A stretch of 64,000 bases of DNA from Rouxiella chamberiensis (lineage in GTDB: Bacteria; Pseudomonadota; Gammaproteobacteria; Enterobacterales; Enterobacteriaceae), in the NCBI RefSeq assembly GCF_026967475.1, contig NZ_CP114058.1, positions 1,612,001 through 1,676,000 on the forward strand, in the 5' to 3' direction. The notes beneath the pieces are model-generated. The model was not told where the DNA came from. It saw only the letters and a program-made list of their open reading frames with translations, and did no database searches. Position numbers and translations under genes: made by a program. Shown here piece by piece: positions 45,703 to 56,843 of this stretch; the stretch's first letter is position 1, and every line of letters begins with the position of its first letter.

Positions 45703-46700
45703 TCACTCTTCTTCGTCAATCGATGCCATCAGGGCATTCTGGATGATGCGCTGTGCCTTCATCGCGTCCTGCTGCGCCTGCGCCGCCTGCAACGCCGGAA
45801 TATCCAGCCTGTCCAGCGCGCGATAGATGTGTTTGAGGAAGCGAATGGACAGTCGCGCCGCCTCGACATTGTCTTCGCGGAACGGGAACTGATCGAGCTG
45901 CCAGACGCCGTCCCAGTTATTGATTTTCAGCACATAGAAGAATTCGAAAATCTCGGTAATATGCACGGTGCCGACCACCAGGTCGTCGTCCCAGCTGCGC
46001 AGGTTGTCGTTGACGTCCATCCCGAACAGGCGGCCGCGGTCGATAATCAGCTGGGCGGAATCTGCCGGTGATTCTCCCCAAACAGCGCGTGGCCGAAGTC
46101 CAGCAGCACGCCGACATTGTCCAGCCCGATGTCCTCAATTCCCAGCAGAGTGCGCGCCGCCGAGTCCCAGGTCATTTTGACGCGAGGCTCGCGCGGCTTG
46201 TATTCGATGGCAAACTTGACGTCGGGATTGGCCGCCGCCAGTTCGCGCATGCCGTCTACCGCCAGTTTCCACAGCTGTTTATGGTCAACCTGGAAAGGAT
46301 AATCCCAGCCATCCTGACCCGGCCAGACTTTGACATAGTTGGCACCCAGCTCTCTGACCACGTCGGCGGCTTCGTTCATCAACTGCATCGCTTCGGCGCG
46401 TACCGCCGGATCCGGATGTGTGAAAGCCCCGCGCGACCATTTTCGCAGATAGATTTCGGGGGTGATCCCGATGGCCTTCAACCCCGCGTCGTCCAGCGCT
46501 TCCTTTACCTGCGCCAGCGTGACGCCCGGCGAGAACGGATAAGGAATATCGACATAAGAAAGCGAGCCGACTTTTTTGGCTTCCTGAATCTGTTCAATCG
46601 TGCTTAATGCCGGACCGTAGCCATCCACCGCATAGCGGTCGATATAGTTGGCAAAATGCCATAAGCCTGCACCAAATTTAGGGTAATTGTAGTTTTTCAT
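45703..46700 (-). CDS. TIM-barrel sugar isomerase/epimerase, one-base frameshift
   Basis: Member of the xylose isomerase-like (AP endonuclease 2) TIM-barrel family; the reaction is probably aldose-ketose isomerisation or epimerisation. Metal-site residues of the family are visible: Glu in [11 protein letters not shown], Asp in [12 protein letters not shown], the following His, Asp in GMDVNDN and a late Glu. The frame breaks at the C-run 46076-46079; adding one base joins LFGG to [21 protein letters not shown] and gives 332 residues. It is the last gene of the sugar operon, after the split transketolase. ATGs at 46709 and 46700 are both possible. Confidence 0.78.
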
Positions 46701-46772
46701 CAGTGTCATTCTCCATACTCGACGGCGTGATTGGATGCCTGCAGCCGGAGCCGCGCATCAATGAAAATCGGG

Positions 46773-47726
46773 TTATTGAACGGCGTCGGCCTGACACAGA
46801 CGACGCGCATGCTGGACCAGACTGGCGGCATCGATGCCGTGGCGAGCACGGGTTGACGCGCGATCGCCGGCTATCGCGTATTCTCCGTCGGCAATGCCCA
46901 TGCGCAGCAGCGGAATGGCGCAGCCCCCTTCGGCCAGCACCTCCGCCACCAGACTGCCCACGCCGCCGTTGATGTTGTGTTCCTCGACGCTGATCACCTG
47001 CGGATAAGCCTGCAAAAGCGCACGGAGTTGCCCGGTATCGCAGGGGCGAATCGACGGCACAGCGATAACGCCCGCAGAGATGCCCTGCTGTTCCAGCGTG
47101 GCGGCGGCATCGACCGCTTCGTGAACCGTCGACCCCATCGCCACCAGCGCGATATCGGTGCCTTGTCGCAGTTCATCGATAGCACCCGGTGTAAAGCGGT
47201 AATCGTCACCATGCAGTTGAGGCAGGGCTTTGCCATCGAGACGAATGTACACCGGCCCCTGATATTCCAGCGCATAATCAATCATTTGCCTACATTCCAG
47301 CGGACAGGAAGGCGCAAAGATCAAGATATTGCCGAAGCCGCGCATAATGGCGATATCGTCGATGCTGTGATGCGTGCTCGCCAGCGGACCGTAGCTGGTC
47401 CCGGCGTTGAGGCCAAACAGTTTGACGTTGGTGTTGTTGTAGCAGACGTCGACCTTGACCTGCTCGTTGGCGCGGGAGATAAGAAACGGCGCGGCGTTGC
47501 AGGTGACGGCGATTTTGCCGCCGATAGCCAGCCCGGCAGCCGTGCCGACCATCACCTGCTCGGCGATGCCGACATTGACCAGTCTTCCGGGAAATGCCTT
47601 GATAAACGGCGAGATTTTGGCGGTCGATGTGGAGTCTGCCACGACAGGCACCACGTCCAGACCCCGTTGTACCGCAGCGATGAGCGTATCGACCATCACC
47701 GTTGCCAGATGTTGTGCATTACTCAT
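46773..47726 (-). CDS. Transketolase, C-terminal subunit
   Basis: A 317-residue protein corresponding to the pyrimidine-binding and C-terminal domains of transketolase, encoded separately. Features: RLVNVGIAEQVMVGTAAGLAIGG with the catalytic cofactor Glu, THHSIDDIAIMRG, and the C-terminal VISVEEHNINGGVGSLVAEVL. It starts inside the end of the N-terminal subunit gene (8-base overlap), so the two are translationally coupled and should form one thiamine-diphosphate enzyme. Split transketolases of this kind are common in dedicated sugar catabolic operons. Confidence 0.87.
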   Translation of the reverse strand: MSNAQHLATVMVDTLIAAVQRGLDVVPVVADSTSTAKISPFIKAFPGRLVNVGIAEQVMVGTAAGLAIGGKIAVTCNAAPFLISRANEQVKVDVCYNNTNVKLFGLNAGTSYGPLASTHHSIDDIAIMRGFGNILIFAPSCPLECRQMIDYALEYQGPVYIRLDGKALPQLHGDDYRFTPGAIDELRQGTDIALVAMGSTVHEAVDAAATLEQQGISAGVIAVPSIRPCDTGQLRALLQAYPQVISVEEHNINGGVGSLVAEVLAEGGCAIPLLRMGIADGEYAIAGDRASTRARHGIDAASLVQHARRLCQADAVQ

Positions 47727-48549
47727 CTTTAAGCTCCTCTAGCGCCAAGGCAATCTCGTCGCCGACAGGCACGCGATGATGCCACTCCGCCTTGCCCTGA
47801 ATAAACGAGATACCAAACCCTTTTTCGGTATTGGCGATGATCACGTTCGGTTTGCCGTTGGACGGCAGGTTTTCTAGCGTGTCCACCACCGCCTGCATAT
47901 CGTTTCCGGCGCACTCGGTGACGTTCAGCCCAAAGGCGCGCCACTTTTCCGCCAGCGGATCGGTGTTCATGATTTCGCTGGTGGAACCGGCAAGCTGGAG
48001 TTTGTTCTTGTCGTTGATAATAATCAGGTTGTCGAGGCCATAATGCGCGGCCACCAGCGCGGCCTCCCAGTTGCTGCCCTCGGCAAGTTCACCGTCGCCC
48101 GTGACCACGAATATCCGTCGTGCGCTGGCATCTTTTTTCGCGGCAATCGCAATTCCCACCGCCACCGGCAACCCGTGCCCCAATGCGCCCGTATTCAGCT
48201 CGATGCCGGGGGTTTTATGTTTGACCGGATGTCCGGGCAGATGCGAATCGGCGTGCTGATAGGTTGGCAGCCAGCTCTCCGGAAAGTATCCGGCTTCGGC
48301 CAGCACACAGTAATACCCGCCGACCGCATGCCCCTTGGATTGAATATAAATATCGCGCGTGCTGTCTTCGGTGCGTTCGGGGGCGCAGTCCAGCAGCCGG
48401 AAATACAGCGCCGTCAGGATCTCGACCTGCGAAAGGTCGGCCCCGGTATGGCCGCCCGCCGGACTGTTGGCGTTTAGCTGAATGATGCGACGACGGATTG
48501 CCCGTGCTTTACCTTGTAACTGTTCGACAGACAGGTTGAACGGATTCAT
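47719..48549 (-). CDS. Transketolase, N-terminal (TPP-binding) subunit
   Basis: A 276-residue thiamine-diphosphate-binding half of transketolase. The TPP/Mg motif is GDGELAEGSNWEAALVA...NLIIINDKN; HTGADLSQVEILTALYF, SKGHAVGGYY and PGIELNTGALGHGLPVAVG are the other family blocks. ATG 48549 with GGTGACAAG upstream is preferred; the longer frame (to 48600) would run through the operator palindrome at 48579. Presence of its own operator suggests an internal promoter for the enzyme genes, downstream of the transporter genes. Confidence 0.87.
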   Translation of the reverse strand: MNPFNLSVEQLQGKARAIRRRIIQLNANSPAGGHTGADLSQVEILTALYFRLLDCAPERTEDSTRDIYIQSKGHAVGGYYCVLAEAGYFPESWLPTYQHADSHLPGHPVKHKTPGIELNTGALGHGLPVAVGIAIAAKKDASARRIFVVTGDGELAEGSNWEAALVAAHYGLDNLIIINDKNKLQLAGSTSEIMNTDPLAEKWRAFGLNVTECAGNDMQAVVDTLENLPSNGKPNVIIANTEKGFGISFIQGKAEWHHRVPVGDEIALALEELKDE

Positions 48550-48578
48550 CTTGTCACCTCTGAATTTAAATTTACGTA

Positions 48579-48592
48579 TGAATATATATTCA
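48579..48592. promoter_or_regulatory. Palindromic operator, copy 1 (before transketolase genes)
   Basis: TGAATATATATTCA, a perfect 14-bp palindrome 30 bases upstream of the transketolase N-subunit start. The identical sequence stands at 52829 before the binding-protein gene of the same operon. Candidate site for the SorC-type regulator encoded at 53015. Confidence 0.75.
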
Positions 48593-48621
48593 AAAAGCAC
48601 AAAAAAAACGGTGGCCGGGCG

Positions 48622-49731
48622 TTACCCCGGTCGTTGCGTCTCTCCCGCCTCGATGACGGCTTTTTGCGCGACTACGGCGGCTTTCTGCTGCATACGGTTC
48701 TGCATCTGGTCGATAATGACCGCGATAATAATGACCACGCCCTTGATGACCATCTGCCAGAATTCGCTGACGCCCATCATAATCAGTCCATCGGCCAGAA
48801 AGCCGATGACAAAGGCCCCGACCAGCGTGCCGAGAATGGTGCCGCGTCCGCCCGCAAGCGAGGTGCCGCCGAGCACCACCGCCGCAATGGCGTTCATTTC
48901 AAAGGATGTGCCGTTGGCGGGATGGCTGGCGACAAGCTGCGATGACACCACAATTCCGGCGATCGCCGCACAGAAACCCGACAGCGCATAGACCAGGATT
49001 TTCACCCGTTTGACCCTAACACCTGAAAGTTCGGCGGCGCGTTCGTTATCGCCGATGGCATACACCTGACGACCAAACGGCAACCGGCGCGCGATGTAGG
49101 CAATGACCAGTGCCAGCACAATCATCATCCAGATGGCGTAGGGCAGCCCGAGAAAATTACCGGCCCCAATCTTGTCGAACCCCGTATTGCCAAGCTGCGG
49201 ATTGCCCTGCAACGCCGGAAAGGTTTCCCCACCGGACGTCAACATCGCGGCACCGCGCAGGATGTACATGGTGCCGAGCGTGCAGATAAACGGCGCGACG
49301 TTGTAACGGGTAATTATCCAGCCGTTGGCGGCCCCGATAATGCCGCCTATCACCAGCACCAGCGGCACAATCACCCATACGCTCGGGAAGATGGCGATGC
49401 CGAACATGGGCAGCACGATACCCTTGGTAATGAGCCAGCCAGCTATCATGCCGCAAAGGCCCAAGGTTGCGCCGATGGAGAGATCGATGCCCGCCGTAAT
49501 AATGACGAAGGTGATGCCAAGCGCCAGAAAGGCGTTGATGGCGATATGCTTGACCATGATGACCATGCTGCCGACGGCCAGAAAATCCGGTACCGTGATG
49601 GCAAAGAAGCCGACTATCAAAAACAGCGCGATAAAGGTTCGCAGTTTCAGCAACAGGAGAATCAGGCTCTCCCGCGAGTTGAACGGTTTTAGCGCAGGCG
49701 CGGGCAGCGCCACTCCAGGACTGTTTTTCAT
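48622..49731 (-). CDS. Sugar ABC transporter permease (RbsC type)
   Basis: A 369-residue inner-membrane permease of the ribose/xylose importer class, about ten helices. Typical wording: ITFVIITAGIDLSIGATLGLCGMIAGW, NGWIITRYNVAPFICTLGTMYILRGAAML, RQVYAIGDNERAAELSGVRV (coupling loop) and NAIAAVVLGGTSLAGGRGTILGTLVGA. ATG 49731 is chosen because it immediately follows the ATPase stop and avoids a long overlap. Transports a pentose- or tetrose-like sugar by context. Confidence 0.89.
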   Translation of the reverse strand: MKNSPGVALPAPALKPFNSRESLILLLLKLRTFIALFLIVGFFAITVPDFLAVGSMVIMVKHIAINAFLALGITFVIITAGIDLSIGATLGLCGMIAGWLITKGIVLPMFGIAIFPSVWVIVPLVLVIGGIIGAANGWIITRYNVAPFICTLGTMYILRGAAMLTSGGETFPALQGNPQLGNTGFDKIGAGNFLGLPYAIWMMIVLALVIAYIARRLPFGRQVYAIGDNERAAELSGVRVKRVKILVYALSGFCAAIAGIVVSSQLVASHPANGTSFEMNAIAAVVLGGTSLAGGRGTILGTLVGAFVIGFLADGLIMMGVSEFWQMVIKGVVIIIAVIIDQMQNRMQQKAAVVAQKAVIEAGETQRPG

Positions 49732-49732
49732 C

Positions 49733-51253
49733 TTAGAACCCCTGTGCACTTGCTTTCACCAGCGCCGACTCTTCCGCCGCCGCGCGAGGAATATCGGCGG
49801 TCAGTTTGCCGCCGGACATCACCAGAATGCGGTCTGAAACCGCCATGATCTCTTTCAGATCCGAGGTCGAAAAAAGAATCGCAATCCCCTGTTCCGACAG
49901 CTTGACCATCATGCGAAAGACATCGGCCTTTGCGCCGACATCGATGCCGCGGCTTGGCTCATCCAGCAGCAGCAACCGGGGATTGGTCAGCAGCGAGCGG
50001 CCGATAACCACCTTCTGCTGATTGCCGCCGCTCAGTGCATTGATGGTGACCTCGGGCGAAGAGACCTTGATGGACAGATTGCCCACTGTATCTTTGACCA
50101 CCGTCTGCTCCTGCCGACGCGAGATGGCGAAGCGGTAATCCAGCCGCTGCCACAGGCTGGCGATGGTCAGATTGCTGGCGACCGACGACACCGGAAAAAT
50201 GCCGGTGCGCTTGCGGTCTTCCGGCACCAGACTCATGCCCATGCGGATACGATCGGCGGTAGAAAGCCGTTGCGGCACCGGTTTGCTGTCGAGCCACAGC
50301 TTGCCGAGATAGTTGCGCTGCGTACCGAGCAGACATTCGAACAGTTCGGTGCGCCCCGCGCCCATCAGACCATAGATGCCGACGATTTCTCCGGCGCGGA
50401 CATTAAAGGAGACATTCTCCACCAGCGGATTGCCGGAGGGGCCGACACAGGTAATGCCCTCGGCTTCCAGCACCGGTACGCCAAACTGGCGATCGGGACT
50501 CAAAAAGCTGGCCACCGGTTCGCTGCCCAGCATTTCGCGGACGATCCACGGCACGTCGATGTCGCTGACCTGCGCTTCGGCCTGGAAACGCCCGTCGCGC
50601 AGAATCGTTATTACGTCGCCGATGGCCATCAACTCCTCCAGACGGTGCGAGATATAGATGATGGACACGCCCTGCCGCGTCAGCTCGCGGATCACCCGAA
50701 ACAGAATTTCGACTTCGGTTTTACTCAATGCGGAGGTCGGTTCGTCAAGAATCAGAATGTCGGTGTCTTCCGCCAGCGCCTTGGCAATTTCCACAAGTTG
50801 CTGCTGCCCCACCTTGAGATTGGCGACCAGTTCTCGCGGCGAAATGGCTTGATCCAGCCGCCGCATCAACTCGGCGGTACGCGCCTCCTGGGTTTTTTCG
50901 TCAATGGGTTTCAGGCCGTGTTGAAGTTCGCGACCCAGAAAGATGTTCTCCGCCACCGACAGGTTTTCAAACAGGTTCAACTCCTGATGAACCATGCCGA
51001 TACCCAGCCGGGCGGCGGCGCGGGTGCTGTCGAGATGCACCTGTTCACCATTGAGCCAGATTTCGCCGCTGCTTGGCTGCTGGACACCGGCAAGAATTTT
51101 CATCAGCGTTGATTTCCCGGCCCCGTTCTCGCCGATTATCACATTTACCTTGCCGCGCCAGACGTTATAACTGACGTTATCCAGCGCCAGCGTGCCCGGA
51201 AACAGCATCGATACCGCGCGGGTCTGCAAAATAACAGGGTCAGGCTGATTCAT
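49733..51253 (-). CDS. Sugar ABC transporter ATP-binding protein (RbsA type, two domains)
   Basis: A 506-residue double ATPase. N-domain: Walker A GENGAGKST, signature VGQQQLVEIAKALAED, Walker B ILILDEPTSAL. C-domain: degenerate Walker A GLMGAGRTE, signature LSGGNQQKVVIGR, Walker B LLLLDEPSRGID, as usual for RbsA/XylG/MglA. The start codon overlaps the stop of the DUF2291 gene (TAATG), indicating translational coupling. Confidence 0.92.
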   Translation of the reverse strand: MNQPDPVILQTRAVSMLFPGTLALDNVSYNVWRGKVNVIIGENGAGKSTLMKILAGVQQPSSGEIWLNGEQVHLDSTRAAARLGIGMVHQELNLFENLSVAENIFLGRELQHGLKPIDEKTQEARTAELMRRLDQAISPRELVANLKVGQQQLVEIAKALAEDTDILILDEPTSALSKTEVEILFRVIRELTRQGVSIIYISHRLEELMAIGDVITILRDGRFQAEAQVSDIDVPWIVREMLGSEPVASFLSPDRQFGVPVLEAEGITCVGPSGNPLVENVSFNVRAGEIVGIYGLMGAGRTELFECLLGTQRNYLGKLWLDSKPVPQRLSTADRIRMGMSLVPEDRKRTGIFPVSSVASNLTIASLWQRLDYRFAISRRQEQTVVKDTVGNLSIKVSSPEVTINALSGGNQQKVVIGRSLLTNPRLLLLDEPSRGIDVGAKADVFRMMVKLSEQGIAILFSTSDLKEIMAVSDRILVMSGGKLTADIPRAAAEESALVKASAQGF

Positions 51254-51861
51254 TAGGGCTGCTCCTGTTTAAGGCTTATCGCCACCACGTCCTGCACCTG
51301 ATTCGGCACCATACTGACCGCCAGCACCAGCTGCACCGGCTTGCCTATCCAGCCGTTATCGACTGCGGGCAACTGTTTTACCGCATGACGATTCAAGGCT
51401 TTGGTCAACTGGGCGAACTGCACCTGATTGGTAAAATCTTCAAATTTGAATCCTGCGGCATCGCGAATGGCATTGCTGCGTACCACGGGGCCAATCATGA
51501 CCGGCACCGATTCTCCGTTGATGGTGACGGTTATCTGCCGTTCGCGCTCCGTGGCGGCGCTTACGGCCGTCACCGTACCGCCCGCGCGCACGAAGACGCT
51601 TTCGCTGGTGCCCGCCTTGAGCGTGGTGCTCTTGGTTTTCATATCGGCCCAGCTCAGCGCCCGCTCCTGCGCGCCTTTGACCACCTTGCTGTCCCAGTTT
51701 TCTTCCGTCACCTGCTGCGGCGTCTGATTACTGAAGCTGGCTTTGGCCAGGGGATCTTTCGGGATAATCGGCTGGCCGTTGCTGTCGAGGTCCACAACGG
51801 TACAGCCGACAAGCAGTACCGCTGCCGTCAGCACACCGGCGAACAGGGGTCTCGTCACCAT
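51253..51861 (-). CDS. DUF2291 lipoprotein of sugar ABC operon
   Basis: A 202-residue DUF2291 family protein. The lipoprotein signal ends LLVGC, so the product is anchored at the periplasmic side of a membrane. The mature part has DPLAKASFSNQ and NGESVPVMIGPVVRSNAIRDA, as in relatives. DUF2291 genes are found next to RbsABC-type importers of unusual sugars; function unknown, perhaps an auxiliary binding or assembly factor. ATG 51861 has AAGGAG upstream. Confidence 0.82.
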   Translation of the reverse strand: MVTRPLFAGVLTAAVLLVGCTVVDLDSNGQPIIPKDPLAKASFSNQTPQQVTEENWDSKVVKGAQERALSWADMKTKSTTLKAGTSESVFVRAGGTVTAVSAATERERQITVTINGESVPVMIGPVVRSNAIRDAAGFKFEDFTNQVQFAQLTKALNRHAVKQLPAVDNGWIGKPVQLVLAVSMVPNQVQDVVAISLKQEQP

Positions 51862-51876
51862 CTTCAACTCCTTACG

Positions 51877-52842
<966 letters not shown>

Positions 52843-53014
52843 AAGCTGATTCTTTATTCATCCACTATCATTGACTGATGAGTTTTTGTCCAAATAAACC
52901 TTGCAGAAAATAGAACGGGATCACAGCCTGTGGTTATCTTTGAAGCAATGCGTGCGCGAGTTGTCATTTTTAGCGCCTTGAATAACAATAAGGCCGCCCG
53001 TTAATGGAGGAATT

Positions 53015-53965
53015 ATGTCAAAGCAGGATGAACAACGTTTGCTGGTGAAGATAGCCACGCTTTACTACACGGACGGCATGAAGCAGTCGGAGATTGCCAA
53101 AACCCTGCATCTTTCCCAGTCTTTTGTGTCGCGGATGCTGATGCGCTGCGTGAATGAAGGGGTAGTGAAAATCAGCGTGATCCCGCCAAGCAATATCTTT
53201 CCTGCCCTCGAGAACCGTCTTGAGAAAAAATACGCCATTCAGCAGGCGGTGGTGGTGGATGTCGAAGCGGATGCCACCCCGGCGCAGATTCGCCAGGCGA
53301 TTGGCTCTGCCGCCGCGCACTATATGGAAACGCGTATTCGCCCCAACGATCTGGTCGGCATCTCTTCATGGAGCGGCACGATACGCGCGATGGTCGATGC
53401 GCTGCACCCTAAAAGCGTCAAGGCGCGCGGCGTTATCCAACTGCTGGGCGGGGTCGGGTCGAACGGCAATGTGCAGGCCACCATCCTGACGCAAACGCTG
53501 GCGGCGCATCTGGGTTGTCAGGCGTGGCTGCTGCCTGCGCAAAGCATCGAACGCTCCGTCGATGAACGGCAGCGATTGGCGAATAACGAAGATGTGGCAG
53601 AGGTCGTCAGCAAATTTGCCGAAGTGGATGTGGCGATTGTCGGTATTGGCGAGCTGGAACCTTCACAACTCCTGAAAAATTCCGGCAATTATTATGACGA
53701 GGCGATGCTGGAGATTCTGGCGGCCCGCGGTGCAGTCGGTGATATCTGTCTGCATTACTTCGATGCCCACGGCAAGCCGGTGTTGAATGCCGAAGAAGAT
53801 CCGGTGATTGGCATGGAGCTGGCGCAGGCCCGGCAGTGTCCGCAGGTTGTCGCGCTGGCCGGAGGGATCGGCAAGGCCAATGCCATTCGCGGCGCGTTGA
53901 CCGGGCAATATATCAATGTGCTGATTGTCGATTATCCCACGGCGCAGGCATTGCTGAAAGAGTGA
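53015..53965 (+). CDS. SorC/DeoR-type sugar-responsive regulator
   Basis: A 316-residue SorC-family transcription factor. The helix-turn-helix at residues ~22-45 (MKQSEIAKTLHLSQSFVSRML) precedes a large sugar-binding domain (residues ~60-310) with VGISSWSGTIRAMVDAL, GVIQLLGGVGSNGN, VAIVGIGELEPSQ and VALAGGIGKANAIRGAL, the phosphosugar-pocket wording of SorC/DeoR proteins. It is divergent from the sugar operon and is the obvious candidate to bind the two TGAATATATATTCA palindromes. The effector is likely a phosphorylated intermediate. GGAGG precedes the ATG. Confidence 0.88.
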   Translation: MSKQDEQRLLVKIATLYYTDGMKQSEIAKTLHLSQSFVSRMLMRCVNEGVVKISVIPPSNIFPALENRLEKKYAIQQAVVVDVEADATPAQIRQAIGSAAAHYMETRIRPNDLVGISSWSGTIRAMVDALHPKSVKARGVIQLLGGVGSNGNVQATILTQTLAAHLGCQAWLLPAQSIERSVDERQRLANNEDVAEVVSKFAEVDVAIVGIGELEPSQLLKNSGNYYDEAMLEILAARGAVGDICLHYFDAHGKPVLNAEEDPVIGMELAQARQCPQVVALAGGIGKANAIRGALTGQYINVLIVDYPTAQALLKE

Positions 53966-54050
53966 GAAAAAACCGTGCATTTGGATGTGAAATAGAGAAA
54001 GTAAGAGACGGGAACAGGCAGCGGCGGGGAGAATTCCCCGCAGCGGTCAA

Positions 54051-54469
54051 TCAGTGCGTTGCGGCGTCCTGCAGAATTTCGACCGCCAGATGTTCATCTT
54101 TTTGCTCGAGTTTTAGCGGATGCTTGCACTCTTCATGGATAGCGGCGAGCTGCTGCTCGGTTAATCCATAGGGCAGATTAATATCGACAGTGTAAATTTG
54201 CTGCTGCTGCGCTAGTTCAATCAGGCGGACAATATTGATTTCGTCACTGACCTGGGTGGATACCACCTGCAACGCCAGCGCATTGAGGGTATCCTGCCTG
54301 GATTTTTCCTGGGTGGTGCGCGACCTCAGCACCATGCCAAAAAAGGCAATACGCCGTAAATGGCATCGAGAAAACTCCATTGTTTTTTACACGATGCGGA
54401 CAGGTATTCCATATAATTGAAGGACGCTTTTTCACTGCGCTCATCGGGTACCAGGCGACTTTCTGCCAT
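54051..54469 (-). CDS. Hypothetical protein, one-base frameshift
   Basis: Not recognised. Two frames join if one base is added to the six-A run at 54339-54344: ...MEYLSASCKKQWSFLDAIYG then VLPFFGMVLRSRTTQEKSRQ, giving 139 residues. The start is ATG 54469 with AGAGGA upstream. The short hydrophobic piece in the middle is too weak for a membrane helix, and the C-terminal half (QVSDEINIVRLIELAQQQQIYTVDI...) looks like a small alpha/beta or helical domain. It stands alone between the SorC gene and rstA. Confidence 0.55.
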
Positions 54470-54768
54470 CTCCATTCCTCTCGGGGCCAGTGCTGACCCC
54501 TCTAACATGTGTTAGAAAGACCTTTTCTTTAAAGATCATGTTTTAAAACGAGAAACCTATTCATCGCACTAAACATAATCCTCTATATAATGGCATAGCT
54601 TTATATAATGACATAATTTATTGATGCTTTGCCAGTGAGTTGACGGGCGTTAAGGCGTCGACTCCGGCGGGGCATTAGGTTAATTTAAGAAACGACTTCC
54701 TGCGGTCATAGCGTTGATGCCCCGCTCGCGCTATGCTGGACTCCGATTTTCACCATAACAGCAAATCT

Positions 54769-55496
54769 ATGAATAAAATCGTTTTTGTAGAAGATGATGC
54801 CGAAGTCGGCAAGCTTATTGCTGCCTATTTGGGCAAACACGACATTGAAGTGCTGGTCGAGCCGCGTGGCGATACCGCGCAGGCCAGAATTGCGCTCGAA
54901 CAACCTGACCTGGTGTTGCTCGACATCATGCTGCCCGGCAAAGATGGCATGACGTTGTGCCGCGACCTGCGCCCTACCTTTGACGGCCCGATTGTGCTGC
55001 TGACGTCGCTCGACAGCGACATGAACCATATTCTGTCGCTGGAAATGGGAGCCAATGACTATATTCTGAAAACAACGCCGCCCGCCGTGCTGCTGGCGCG
55101 TTTGCGTCTGCATCTGCGTCAGCGCCCTGCCGTCAGCGCCGAACCCGAGAAATCCGGCAAGCCGATTCAGAAAGGCAATGCCCTGCATTTCGGCCTGCTA
55201 TGTATTGATCCGGTCAATCGTGAAGTGACACTCGGTGACGAAACCATCACCCTGTCGACCTCCGATTTCGACCTGCTGTGGAACTGGCGACCCATGCGGG
55301 TCGTATTATGGACCGCGAAGCCCTGCTGCTGAATCTGCGCGGCGTCAGCTATGACGGGATGGACCGCAGCATTGATGTCGCGATTTCGCGCCTGCGCCGC
55401 AAACTCTACGACAACGCCCTCGAGCCTTTCCGTATCAAGACGGTACGTAATAAAGGCTATCTCTTTGCTCCCAATGCCTGGGAGACGGCGAAGTAA
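54769..55496 (+). CDS. rstA: RstA response regulator, one-base frameshift
   Basis: OmpR-type response regulator of the RstB-RstA system, which acts with PhoPQ and acid/Mg signals. Receiver domain: FVEDDAEVGKLIAAYLGKHD, phospho-acceptor Asp in LVLLDIMLPGKDG, TSLDSDMNH and YILKTTPPAV. The winged-helix output domain ends VRNKGYLFAPNAWE as in E. coli. One G is missing at 55280-55281 (TGGAACTG for TGGGAACTG), breaking LLWELATHAGRIMDREALL; restored, the protein is 242 residues. ATG 54769 begins MNKIVFVEDDAEVG; rstB starts at its stop codon (TAATG). Confidence 0.92.
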
Positions 55497-56804
55497 TGAG
55501 AAAACTTTTTGTGCAGTTTTTCCTGCTGCTGCTGGTCTGTTTTCTGGTGATGGCCATGCTGGTCGGTCTGGTCTACAAAGTGACCGCCGAGCGCACGGGC
55601 CGTCAGTCGATGAACGACCTGATGAAAAGTTCGCTGTATCTGATGCGCAGCGAACTGCGAGAAATCCCGATCCGCGACTGGAACAAAACCATCAGCACGC
55701 TGGAACTGAACCTGTCTTTCAAACTGCACATCGAACCGCTCGGCAAGCGCAAGCTTAGTCCGGCGCTGGACGCGCAGCTTCGCGAAGGCGAAATCGTGGC
55801 GCTCGACAGCGAATACACCTTTATACAGCGGGTGCCGCGCAGCAACTATGTGCTGGTAGTCGGTCCCATTCCCTATCTTTTCTATATGCACGAGATGCGG
55901 CTGCTGGATCTTGGCCTGCTGATTTTCATCGGTCTGTCGCTGGCGCTGCCGGTGTTTCTGTGGATGCGCCCGCACTGGCAAGACCTGCTGCGACTTGAAA
56001 ACTCGGCGCAGCGCCTGGGCAGCGGTCATCTTGACGAGCGCATAAATTTTGATTCCACCTCAAGCCTCAACCGGCTGGGTATTGCCTTCAATCAGATGGC
56101 CGACAACATCAACACCCTGATTGCCAGTAAAAAACAGTTAATCGACGGCATCGCCCACGAGCTGCGCACGCCGCTGGTTCGGCTGCGTTATCGGCTGGCG
56201 ATAAGCGAAAACCTGCCCGAAGCCGAACAACAGGCGATAAACCGCGATATCGGCCAGCTCGAATCGCTGATTGATGAACTGCTGACCTATGCCCGGCTGG
56301 ATCGGCCGCAGGTCGCGCTGCACCTCACGAAAATCAATCTGCCGGAGTGGATTGAAGACAAGGCGGATGATTTCCGGCTGGTGAATGCAGAGCATGATAT
56401 CGAGCTCAATGTGACCAAACCTGCCGACTTTGGCGGCGTGGATCTACGCCTTATGGAGCGCGTGCTCGATAATCTGGTCAACAATGCACAGCGCTATGCA
56501 CGCAGTAAATTACGCATCAGCCTGTGGCTGGACGGCGAAGACGCGAGTTTGCAGGTTGAGGACGACGGTCCGGGCATTCCGCCGGAAGAACCGGCTGCGC
56601 ATCTTCGAGCCATTTGTGCGCCTTGACCCCAGTCGCGACCGCGCAACCGGGGGCTGCGGCCTCGGCCTCGCGATTGTATATTCCATTGCCGTCGCCTATC
56701 AGGGACGCGTGATGGTCGATGCCAGCCCTCTCGGCGGTGCCAGCATTCGTTTTAGCTGGCCTATCAAGCCCGCCTTTAATCTGGCCATCGAGCCGCAAGA
56801 ATAA
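55496..56804 (+). CDS. rstB: RstB sensor histidine kinase, one-base insertion
   Basis: Inner-membrane sensor kinase partnered with RstA. Two membrane helices (residues ~5-28 and ~136-158) flank a periplasmic sensor domain; HAMP follows, then the H-box IDGIAHELRTPLVRLRYRL, N-box MERVLDNLVNNAQRYA, DDGPGIP and the G2 box GCGLGLAIVYSIAVAYQG. One extra C near 56591 (GAACCGG for GAACGG) shifts the frame before RLRIFEPFVRLDPSRDRATG; removed, the protein is 435 residues, the usual length. Start overlaps the rstA stop, so the pair is co-translated. Confidence 0.92.
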
Positions 56805-56843
56805 CGCCCTTATGACATTTATTTTTACAGCACGGAGTCCATC